NCBI GenBank assembly: GCA_036365515.1 | Contig: CM070876.1 | Span: forward strand, 99,900,150 to 99,964,149 | DNA length: 64,000 bases | From: Torymus aiolomorphi | Lineage: Eukaryota; Arthropoda; Insecta; Hymenoptera; Torymidae | Reading direction: 5' to 3' | In this document: positions 22,756-33,165 of the stretch, in pieces | Layout: each line of letters begins with the position of its first letter | Numbering within the stretch: position 1 is the stretch's first letter | Translations under genes and position numbers: made by a program | The notes under the pieces: generated by a model | What the model was told of the DNA's origin: nothing | Database searches by the model: none | Seen by the model: only the letters and a program-made list of their open reading frames with translations

Positions 22756-24620
22756 GTGCTAATTGACATGTGCGACCCTTAATTCTTAATAATAGAGAAT
22801 TTCGATTTGGCGTACATTACGTCAATTAACTTTCGAAAATTATAATTTGTAGAGAATATCCAAAATTTCCAGTAAAATAATGTATTTTTCCGAATGGCTT
22901 CTATAACGTACACGACAAATATAAATCTCGCAATTTTTTGAATTACCTAAAGAAAAAGGATATTTTTAATTGTTGTTCGTTTTTTACAATAGCTTATGAG
23001 TAAATAAATTAGATATAACAGCTTTAAATAAGCTGCTATACAAGCTTATGATTGCTGGTGACGTTTTACTCTAGATATTTCCCGAAAGTACAAACGCTTT
23101 TGGGCCATATTTTTTCCAACAACCCTACGGGAACGGAGTTCGTTCTGTCCTCGCGCGCACTCCGTTCCCGTAGAGTCAAGCGCGCGATTCTAAGCTTGAA
23201 CGACACAGCAAAACGCGGTATAACATCTTTACGGTCGTTGAAAAGATTTTTGCATGTGCCAAGTGACATGTGCGACCCTTAATTCTTAACAAAAGAGAAT
23301 TTTGATTTGGCGCAACATAACGTCAATTAACTTTCGAAAATTATAATTTGTAGAAAATATCCAAAATTTCCAGTAAAATAATGTATTTTTCCGAATGGTT
23401 TCTATAAGGTACACGACAAATATAAATCTTGCAATTTTTTGAATTACCCGAAGAAAAAGGATATTTTTAATTGTTATTCGTTGTTTACAATAGCTTATGA
23501 GTAAATAAATTATATATAACAGCTTTAAATAAGCTGCTATACAAGCTGATGATTGCTAGTGACGATTTACTCTAGATATTTCCCGAAAGTACAAACGCTT
23601 TGGGGCCATACTTTTTGCCGCGAGCCTACGGGAACGGAGTTCGTTCTGTCCGCGCGTGCGCTCCGTTCGCGTAGAGTCAAGCGCGCGATACTAAGCTTGA
23701 ACGACACAGCGAAACGCGGTATAATATTTATACGGTTGTTGAAAAGATATTTTCTTGTGCTAATTGACATGTGCGACACTTCTTTCTTAAGAATAGCGAA
23801 ACATGTTTTAATTAACGGCAACATAAGCTCAATTAACCTTTAAATATTTTTATTTGAAGAGAATATCCAACATTTCCAGTAAAATAACGTCCTTTTCCGA
23901 ATGGCTTCTAAGATACACGACAAATATAAGTCTCGCGATTTTTTGTATTTCCAATCTTCAGACTCTGCTTGCGTAAGAAAAACGATATTTTTAATTACTA
24001 TTAGTTTTACAATAGCTATACGAGTAAATCAATTATTTACAACTGTTTTAAATAAGATGCTGTAGAAGCTGACTATTACTAGCAATGTTTTACTCAAGAT
24101 ATTTTCCGAAAGTACAAACGCTTTCGGGCCATATTTTTTGCCATGAGCCTACGGGAACGGAGTTTGTTTTGTCCTCAGGCGCGCTCCGTTCCCGTAGTCA
24201 AGCGCGCGATTCTAAGCTTGAACGACACAGCTAAACGCGGTATAATATTTCAACGGTCGTTGAAAAGATATTTTCTTGTGCTAATTGACATGTGCGACAC
24301 TTACTTCTTAAGAATAGCGAAACATATTTTAATTAACGGCAACATATAAGCTCAATTAACCTTTAAATATTTTTATTCGAAGAGAATATCCAACATTTCC
24401 AGTAAAATAACGTCCTTTTCCGAATGGCTTCTAAGATACACGAAAAATATAAGTCTCGCGATTTTTTGTATTTCCAATCTTCAGACTCTGCTTGCGTAAG
24501 AAAAACGATATTTTTTAATTGTTATTAGTTTTACAATAGCTATACGAGTAAATCAATTATTTACAACTGTTTTAAATAAAATGCTATAGAAGCTGACTAT
24601 TACTAGCAATGTTTTACATA
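22756..24620 (+). repeat. Satellite block, end of array
   Basis: Two near-identical 501-bp monomers (equivalent points 23052 and 23553, offset 5,120 bp from 17932 and 18433) are followed by two increasingly diverged ones, to about 24620. The outer units have lost or altered the palindrome (GTCCGCGCGTGCGC near 23650, GTCCTCAGGCGCGC near 24172). That is the usual pattern at a satellite edge. Confidence 0.8.
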
Positions 24621-25327
24621 TGTTAATTGTAAAACTTTTGTTATGAATAAATTGATATTATAACAAATTCATCATATTTTTGAGAATTGTTTGGAAATCT
24701 TTTTCGAGATCTGAAGCCGTCCTCGAGAAATAAGTGAAACACGGACTTTTGACGGGGAAAATGTGCAAAATAGGCACGATGTCTTTGGAAACTACAATTA
24801 TGACCATCGATTTAAACGATCTTGATTTACCATTTATCAAAAATCCAGACACAAACTACGGCAAAAAAATCGAATTTAGACCTTTGTTCACTGGACTATA
24901 TGTATGCGAAAAATAGGTTCATTAAAATAAAAATTTGCAGCACGGACAATAACTTAACCTTTAGACTACCGGGATTTGAACCTTCAAACCGCCCTTTAAT
25001 AAAGGGAGCAGTTGTACTTGTATCTATGTACTGTTGCATTTATTTATTTTTATTAATTTTCTATAAAATTGTGAAGCCGATATTATAATAAACATGTTAT
25101 TGTTTATTATATAAAGTCCATTTTATTTGCGAGAATTGTCGTTCTTATAAATATATATCAGTTCATCTTTTTTCAAGTCCGGGGCATGGCGAGCAAGCTT
25201 TTTATTAGTTCACTATATTACAATGATAAAATTCAATTTGTCCGCGATTTCAACTCAGGCTGTTCCCCTTCAATAAATATTAACTGACGTTTTCATTATC
25301 TATAAACATTACTATATAATAAAAAAA
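24621..25327 (+). other. Unassigned stretch with weak coding-like frames
   Basis: Two overlapping frames (24734-24916 and 24822-25088) share a region that reads like protein if joined by one shift: DLNDLDLPFIKNPDTNYGKK, then STDNNLTFRLPGFEPSNRP, ending in a hydrophobic segment (VVLVSMYCCIYLFLLIFY) that could span a membrane. I recognise no family and no splice sites that settle it. The rest is AT-rich and featureless. Confidence 0.25.
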
Positions 25328-25527
25328 TTGTGTGCACATTCCCTCCCTGCGCAAAAACGGGAATGTGGTTTTTCGGTCCCCTTATTGCGGAAAATAGAAT
25401 ACCACAGGGTGAAAGAAGGCCAGCCCACAGCACGTGTTTACCACCCTCGCCTTCTGCTCGGGTGTCAATTTGCACGTGCTATGGACCGGCCAAATCTTTC
25501 TCTCCCTAGGTGCGTAATATACTATTA
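25328..25527 (+). repeat. Hairpin-cluster repeat upstream of the transposase relic
   Basis: Stem-loops ACATTCCC/GGGAATGTG, TTTTCGGTCC...GCGGAAAA and CACGTG...ACCACCCTCGCC/GCTCGGGTG...CACGTGC are followed by CTAGGTGCGTAATATACTATT. It resembles 9370-9565 block by block with different stem bases, and an inverted relative lies at 36828-36900. It directly precedes the splice acceptor of the transposase frame. Confidence 0.65.
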
Positions 25528-25548
25528 AATTGAAACATTTTTTTCAGT

Positions 25549-28500
25549 ACAAATTCTAAATTAGCAAAAAGGTCTGCAAGTCAAGAGTTAACTTCAGATG
25601 ACATCACAGAAATAATAGAAATATTTCAAGAATGCAATGATTATATAGAAAATGATGAAAGATCTAAGAATAATATTGATCACAATATTTTCAATGATCA
25701 ATTCCAATATGATGATCATAATGCTAACAGTGATGGCTCTAATCGACATGAACAAGTATCAGATATAGTAAAAAATGTTGGAGTTCAGTATGAAATTGGA
25801 GATATTGGAAACGAAAATACTTTACATTTTATGACTGATGGTTGTTGTTCTACTGAAGATTATACAGCGGAAGATGAAACAGCTGCTATTTTTAGTATAA
25901 GCAGTAATATTTTGAGTGATTTACACTTAAAAGGCAGAAGAATTGTCGATGTAAATTATTTATTGCAGTCATTCGTTGATCTCTACAAAAAACATTCGCT
26001 TACAAAATGCTCTGCACCTAATATTAATGCAACAGAATCAGTAGAGAAAGGTTTAGGCACCAAATTTTTTTTTGAATGCCGTAACTGCAAATTTCAACAG
26101 TGGATTTTCTGCGAACAGGAGAAACATAAAAGTTTTCCTATAAATAAAATGAGCGTATTAGCAACTGTTGTTACTGGCACAGGTTATGAAGGCCTTAAGT
26201 AACTCTGTGCAGGAATGAACATATTGTGTATGTCATCATCAAATTATATAAAGATTCGAAAGTCATTGGTGCCTATTATAGAGCAAGCAGCAAACGATGA
26301 AATGAAAAAAGCTGGAGAAATAGAGAGGCAAATTGCCATCGAAAAAGGACATGTGATTAATGGTATTTAATGGATAGAAGTTGAAGGAGATGGTGGTTAT
26401 GGTAAAAGAAGTTATAGAACTGGCAAACATGATTCCCTACTTTGTGTTGGCGTTATTATTGGCGTTGAAACAAAGAAAGTATTAAGTGTTGAAATCCGAC
26501 AAAAGTATTGTTTAACGTGTTACAAAGCTTCAAAGTTACAAAGAAAAGCACATGCACATAGGTGCTTCAAAAATTGGAATTATAATAAAAGTTCTTCTAG
26601 CATGGAAACCGATTGCATTTTAAAAGGATTTCAAAAGAGTGTGAAAACACATAATTTAATATATAAAACATACATTGATGATGGAGATAGCGCCACATAC
26701 AATGCTTTATTAAAAAATGACGTATACGGAAAATACGGTGTACGAGTCGGTAGATTATATTGTTACAACCATTTATTTAGAAATATTTGCAATAAGATTG
26801 TAGATGCTTCTAGAAATAAAATCAACGGATCAGCTGTAACTGGTAACATTTTAGATTTCAGAGAGTTTATTAAAAAATCAGCTTTTAGAGTTCGTAAAGC
26901 CATAATGTTTCATACAAATCAACGTATAAAAGAAAATTGTTCAGAGAAAGATAAAATAAAAGAGCTTCAACGAGATATTTTTAATGTTGTTAATCATGTT
27001 TATAAGCAACATAAAAATTGTAAGAGTCATGGTTTGAATTGCACTGGACGTAAAAACCAAAAGAATTGGATTCATGTTTTAAAGGCATGTCGTATTTATG
27101 ATACAATAGAAGAAGCAGTTAAAAAAGTAAGTTGCCATGCTAAAAGTTTATTGCGTAAAGTGACAACAAATGCTTCAGGAAACTACAATTCCCGAGTCGC
27201 CAAATATATCGACGGAAAACGTACAAACCACGCTTTCGCAGATTCTTATTATGTCAGATGTTTGGTTGCAGCAATTAAATATAATAATGGATCTGTATAC
27301 GAAACATTAAGTCGCTATATCGAAGAAGATTTTGATGTTGCTATTGACGTAGAAGCAGAGCATAAAGCTAAGATATTTAGAAATAAAGTATTGTCACAGT
27401 CCAAAAGTAAGCAAAAGAAAACAGTTGCCTTTAAAAACGATGCGAAAGAATATGGAGATAACCATCCAGAACCTGATGTTTCAAAAGAGGTATATGATGA
27501 GTTAGTTCGTAATCACTTTCAAGAGTTAGAAGCGGACAGAGACAATCGAGAAGAAATTGAAAAAAACACAATCGAACAGAATGAATCAGATGAGTGGTAT
27601 GAAAGAAGACGAAAGCTACTGACAGCATCTAAATTTGGTATAATTTGCAAAGCAAGAGATTCTACATCCTGTGCAGGGAATGTTATGAGTATATTATACC
27701 CTATTCCATTAGATTTACCTCAGCTACAATATGGACATATCATGGAGAAAGTCGCTATTCCTTTAGTGGAAGATAAAATGAACGTTAAAATTGAATCAGC
27801 TGGTTTATTGATCGACAGTGAAAAACCATATTTAGGTGCAAGTTTAGATGGGAAAATAGGAGAAGATGGAATGATTGAAATTAAATCGCCATGTACTGCC
27901 CGTTACTTAACACCCTTACAAGCAATTAAAAAACTGAAGAATGTTAGAAATATTTTTCATCCATCTAATGTTAAAAAATTAGATAGAAACCATTCATATT
28001 ATTATCAGTTTCAAGGATCACTTCATATCAGTCAAAGAAGGTATTGCTTATTTATTCTGTATACACCAAAAGGCATTCACATTGTAAGGGAAGAGTATGA
28101 CGGAGAATTTTGGAAGATTAAAATGGAACCAAAATTGACAAGATTTTATATGGAATGTTTGTTACCGGAAATTGTTGATAGTCGCCTACGTAAAAATATG
28201 CCTATCAAAGAACCAACTTATATTCAAAATGCTATAAGAGAAAAAGAAAGTCGAGCTACAGCTCGACGCGCCAAACAAGAATTAGAAAAAAATAATAAAC
28301 AAGAAAAAAATAAGTCGAGAAACAATAAAATTGATTTAAATGTAATTGAAAAAGAAAACATGTTGGAAGCATACCATGACGATGGTGTAGAGGAAAATCA
28401 TACTAAAGTAGATTTGAAGTCTTTTCAATCCGCAATAAAAAAAACATCCATAATCACTAAAATGAGAAAAAAATTGCAAAAAGTGTCAAGTATTGTATCG

Positions 28501-29118
28501 AGGGAAAGAAATAATACAGAACCAATGTCCTATCCAAATATTAAAAAATCCAAAGAAACTTTCAGTGGGCCACATTCAGCTTTAAGTAATGACGAATGTT
28601 AAAAATTACTCGATGTATGTAATTCATCAATAAATATTAATCAAGTCATTTCCAATATAATGAATATTAATGATATGTTACTTGACGATGCTATAGAAAC
28701 ATTTATGAAAATAGTTAGACGTCATTTACCTGATTCTGAAATTCATATTGTTCAACATTTTGTTTATGTAAAGTTACTGAAACCTCCAATTAAAGTAAAA
28801 CATATACAAATAGTGGGAGGAAACCAATTTAAATATTGGATCTGTATATTTTTTTATGGATGCGATTTGATTATTTACGATAGTCTTAATCGTTTGGAAT
28901 ACGACTTTCTGCATGCACAAGAAAAACAGTATTTACAAACACGATATGGCTACATTAAATCATCTGACATTATATTTGTTCCAGTCACCAGACAACCAGA
29001 TAACGTCAGTTGTGGTATTTATGCGGCTGCATTTGTCACCGAAATAAGTTTCGGAACTGATCCTTCGACGGTAAATTATTCTGAAAATGCTTATCTAATG
29101 AGGCAACACTTAAGATAA
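25549..29118 (+). pseudogene. Mutator-like transposase / YqaJ nuclease / Ulp1 protease fusion, three TAA stops
   Basis: A TTTTTTTTCAG acceptor at 25547 opens one frame that runs about 1,190 codons to 29118, broken only by TAA at 26200, 26368 and 28600. Domains in order: an acidic N-terminal region; a Cys-containing segment (FFECRNCKFQQW) and a transposase core with VEGDGGYGKRSYRTGKH, DDGDSATYNALL and CYNHLFRN, which I assign to the Mutator-like transposase domain; a YqaJ-type PD-(D/E)xK nuclease with RRRKLLTASKF (27599), GHIMEK (27730), SLDG (27842) and IEIKSP (27872), catalytic residues intact; and a Ulp1/C48-like domain with Asp in IYDSLN (28879) and Cys in NVSCGIYA (29011). The usual catalytic His before Trp is Tyr (28834). 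In this family the nuclease and transposase presumably act on DNA in the nucleus. ATGs at 25831, 26602 and 28660 could start fragments. Absence of frameshifts suggests recent inactivation. Confidence 0.8.
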
Positions 29119-29189
29119 TAAGCGAACGCAAATTGCAACGTTTTCCTCGCGCATGAGATATTGAATTATGGCATGTCCGTCATATAATT

Positions 29190-29960
29190 TTTGTATTACA
29201 GCATGACAGTTTTTTGATGATGGTGTATTAATTTATCGCTAGTAAACGTGACTATTCATTACAAATAATTAGAATCTTATGTAGAAACTTATATCTCTCT
29301 ATTACTTTTCTAGAAGTGTTAAGTAACATTTTAATAGTATGATACAAACATGATTTTCATTTTTTTAATAAAGAAAAATTAAATGTATCTCTATGTGCTT
29401 ATGTACGAAGCCTGCCTATTGCAGGGGTGGAGGAGGAATTTTATAATGAAATGTTACATGATAATCATATAATAAGTATTATATTCCAGTGTCAGATGAC
29501 ACGTCAAATAATATTATAATAAAAAAAAATATTGACTGAAACAATAATGAAAAAAGACACAGATATCCATAATAACAATAACACAATATATAATTATATT
29601 TGTTTAAGAAGCCTGCCTATTGCAGGGGTGGCGGAGGATTTTTATTACAGCATGACAGTTGTTTGCTGATGGTGTATTAATTTGCCGCTAATAAAATTGA
29701 CTATTCCTTACAAAAAAATAGAATCTTATGTAGAAACTCATCTCTCTATTAATTTTCTGGAAGTATCAAGTAACATTTTAATAGTATGACACAGGCATGA
29801 TTTTCATTTTTTTAATAAATAAAAATTACATGTATCTCTATGTGTTTATGTAAGAAGCCTTGCCTATTGCTGGGGTGGAGAACGGTTTTTATAATGAAAT
29901 ATTATATGATAATCATATTATAAGTATAATATATATTCCACTGTGAGATGATACATCAAA
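29190..29960 (+). repeat. ~445-bp tandem duplication with a GC hairpin motif
   Basis: TATTACAGCATGACAGTT, GATGGTGTATTAATTT, GAATCTTATGTAGAAACT and ATCTCTATGTG recur at a spacing of about 445 bp just downstream of the transposase relic. The motif GAAGCCTGCCTATTGCAGGGGTGG occurs at 29408, 29609 and, altered, 29853; CCTGC...GCAGG forms a small stem. This may be the 3' part of the mobile element, amplified. Confidence 0.6.
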
Positions 29961-30372
29961 TAATATTATAATAGAAAAAAATATTGACTGAAACAATAAT
30001 GAATTAAGGCACAGATATTCTTAATATCAAAGTCATATAAATTAATTAAAAACTTGATCGTAATCGCCACTATTATTATATTATAACAATCATAGTCCAT
30101 TGTAAAATTATACAATGTTAAATACTATGCCAGACAAATTATTTTCCTGTGTTATTTTAAAATGCATGGCTTCGTCACTACTGCTTCAATGAAATTTTAG
30201 CTTTGAAAATTTTACTTCAAAAATTCACTTTGCTAATACAGAAATAGATTCACGTGCTATCGTCAATTACCTCCGGAGAGTTCGAATTTTATTTAATTTG
30301 GCAGTCGATAACTTCATTAGGTAAGATATATTATCTATATTTCCTTTAACAAATGATAAAAATGCTTACGTC
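29961..30372. other. AT-rich spacer, nothing recognised
   Basis: No open frame, repeat match or hairpin of note. It separates the transposase relic from the second LTR-like element. Confidence 0.6.
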
Positions 30373-33165
30373 TGTCACGTCCTAAGACACGACATGACTG
30401 GGATGTTTAACTCGATTAAGAGTTATGCTCTTTTCTGGTCGTAGCTGCGTTAGCTAATAAACCATGGACGAGCTGTGGACAGGAGTGTAATATCAAATTC
30501 ACTGTTAATCGCTGAGATTTAAGTTTGACTAATTTTTCGTTTAGGATTTGGTTATCGTAAGGACCAACGGTGAGTAGCACGAACGTCTCGTAAAGATCGT
30601 TTGGCCGCACGTACCCCCGTATGGACTAGGAATAAGGGCACGATTTTCCTTGGATACCTGGAGTTTGAGATTCTAATAACTTTTCCCGGTCTCAGGTTAT
30701 TCTCAGATTCGCCCTTCCCTATCAAGAGCAGAGCTCGTGTGTGAATTTAATTTTTATTTATGTAACTTATCCCTCTTGGGATTGATATATATTTTTCTTT
30801 TTAATAAATAAATTTTTATCTTAGTAAAGGATAATTTCTTTAGAATTTTCCTACGATTTTCTTGTTTCTTAATTTTTTTCTAATATAAATTGTTTTAGAG
30901 TTGTAATCTGAAATTTCTTATAAATTAAAATATTCCTTGTAAACACAACCAGTGAGGCTTACCCGTAAGGTCGTACAACTGCCGTTATGTTTACTTAATT
31001 CTTTTCTAAACCAATAGGAGTATGCTTATCCGTAAGGTCGTAACAACTATGGTTTAGAAAAGTAATTTAGGATATATTTAATTGAAGATTTTTTTTTATT
31101 TTCTTTATTTTAATGAGAAAATTTAATATAATTTAATTATATTCTTTGCAAACACAACCAGTGAGGCTTACCCGTAAGGTCGTACAACTGCCGTTATGTT
31201 TGCTTAATCCCTTTCTAAACCAATAGGAGTATGCTTACCCGTAAGGTCGTAATAACTATGGTTTAGAGAAGAAATACTGAATACAGTTAATTGAAGATTT
31301 TATTTACCTTCTTATTTTTGTGTTCTTTATATTTTTTTCTTTCAATATAAGTTCCTTTGAATCTTGTAATATGAAATTTATTATAATTAATAATATTCTT
31401 TGTAAACACAACCAGTGAGGCTTACCCGTAAGGTCGTACAACTGCCGTTATGTTTACTTAATTCTTTTCTAAACCAATAGGAGTATGCTTACCCGTAAGG
31501 TCGTAACAACTATGGTTTAGAGAAGAAATACTGAATACAGTTAATTGAAGATTTTATTTACCTTCTTATTTTTGTGTTCTTTATATTTTTTTCTTTCAAT
31601 ATAAGTTCCTTTGAATCTTGTAATATGAAATTTATTATAATTAATAATATTCTTTGTAAATACAACCAGTGAGGCTTACCCGTAAGGTCGTACAACTGCC
31701 ATTATGTTTACTTAATTCTTTTCTAAATCAATAGGAGTATGCTTACCCGTAAGGTCGTAACAACTATGGTTTAGAAAAGTAATTTAGGATATATTTAATT
31801 GAAGATTTTTTTTTATTTTCTTTATTTTAATGAGAAAATTTAATATAATTTAATTATATTCTTTGCAAACACAACCAGTGAGGCTTACCCGTAAGGTCGT
31901 ACAACTGCCGTTATGTTTGCTTAATCCCTTTCTAAACCAATAGGAGTATGCTTACCCGTAAGGTCGTAATAACTATGGTTTAGAGAAGAAATACTGAATA
32001 CAGTTAATTGAAGATTTTATTTACCTTCTTATTTTTGTGTTCTTTATATTTTTTTCTTTCAATATAAGTTCCTTTGAATCTTGTAATATGAAATTTATTA
32101 TAATTAATAATATTCTTTGTAAACACAACCAGTGAGGCTTACCCGTAAGGTCGTACAACTGCCGTTATGTTTACTTAATTCTTTTCTAAACCAATAGGAG
32201 TATGCTTACCCGTAAGGTCGTAACAACTATGGTTTAGAGAAGAAATACTGAATACAGTTAATTGAAGATTTTATTTACCTTCTTATTTTTGTGTTCTTTA
32301 TATTTTTTTCTTTCAATATAAGTTCCTTTGAATCTTGTAATATGAAATTTATTATAATTAATAATATTCTTTGTAAATACAACCAGTGAGGCTTACCCGT
32401 AAGGTCGTACAACTGCCATTATGTTTACTTAATTCTTTTCTAAACCAATAGGAGTATGCTTACCCGTAAGGTCGTAACAACTATGGTTTAGAAAAGTAGT
32501 TTCGAATATAATTAATTTGATAATTTTGGAATTAGTATGTTAAAATTTTTTAGAAGTTTTGGAGAAAATGAATTTCGAAAATTTGATTTTGGAAAAAAAT
32601 TTGAATATTTTATTTGAGAGTTTGAATTTGTGTACAGAGTCTTTAAGCTTGTGAGGCTTGTGTCGATCTGCTGTACAGTCAGCAAAGCTTGTGAGGCTTG
32701 TGTTGATCTGACTTGGTCAGTTCAGTAAAGCTTGTGAGGCTTGTGGTGAACTGCACCCGTGTAGTGCGCGTTCGGCGTATTTAAATCCATTGCTCCTCCT
32801 CTTCTTCGGCTGGAAAAACTGCGGTGTCGAATCGGGTAGTTGCGTCATCTTGGGTCAACGAGTCATCGATGATATTTTTCGGCGGCGGTTGATAATTTGC
32901 ATACCCATAATGTTAAATGGAGCGAGTGGTGCGGGAAAGCGGTGCCCAATGGTGCGGGGCGTCATCCCTTCCAAACGTCGATTTTTGTGATAGTGGGGAA
33001 AATCCTATGTTTTAACACAGAGAGCGGCAGAGAGCGGTCCCTTATCCCTTCTCTAGGGTATTTTCCGGCGGCTCGTATCTTCTTTAAGGAGCGAGAGAGA
33101 ACGATATATGTGCGACAGAGAAAGAGAGATGAGAGAGACAAAAGATATATCCTTCTCTTTCTTTC
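30373..33165 (+). mobile_element. LTR-like element with expanded hairpin array, copy 2
   Basis: It starts TGTCACGTCCTAAGAC and ends near 33165 after the same GGTATTTTCCGGCGGCTCG-type tail as copy 1. Between them seven pairs of stem-loops sit in tandem (30939-32500). H1 is GTAAACACAAC/GTTATGTTTAC with inner CTTACCCGTAAG; H2 is CTTTTCTAAACCA/TGGTTTAGAAAAG with the same inner loop. A set of three pairs is itself repeated at about 720 bp. Three CTTGTGAGGCTTGTG hairpins follow (32632-32753), then TATTTAAA near 32776. It is 1.3 kb longer than copy 1 mainly because of the array. The best reading is a solo LTR or a related non-coding element. No protein is supported. Confidence 0.55.

Noticed and set aside
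13957..23843. Recurring 76-96 codon ORFs with a TFYSRYFPKVQTL start, on both strands
   Set aside because: They recur because the satellite recurs. Both strands are open over the palindrome, copies differ at amino-acid-changing sites, and no domain is visible.
24734..25088. A confident membrane-protein gene
   Set aside because: It needs an unsupported frame change, lacks clear splice sites and matches no family I know; listed only as unassigned.
26200..28602. Alternative genetic code or programmed readthrough as the cause of the three TAA codons
   Set aside because: Neighbouring genes use TAA as a normal end and animal nuclear genes do not reassign it; recent mutation is simpler. Kept only as a test in the findings.
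30939..32500. tRNA or rRNA cluster suggested by repeated stems
   Set aside because: No cloverleaf, anticodon arm, CCA end or rRNA core motif; the stems match an LTR-like repeat instead.
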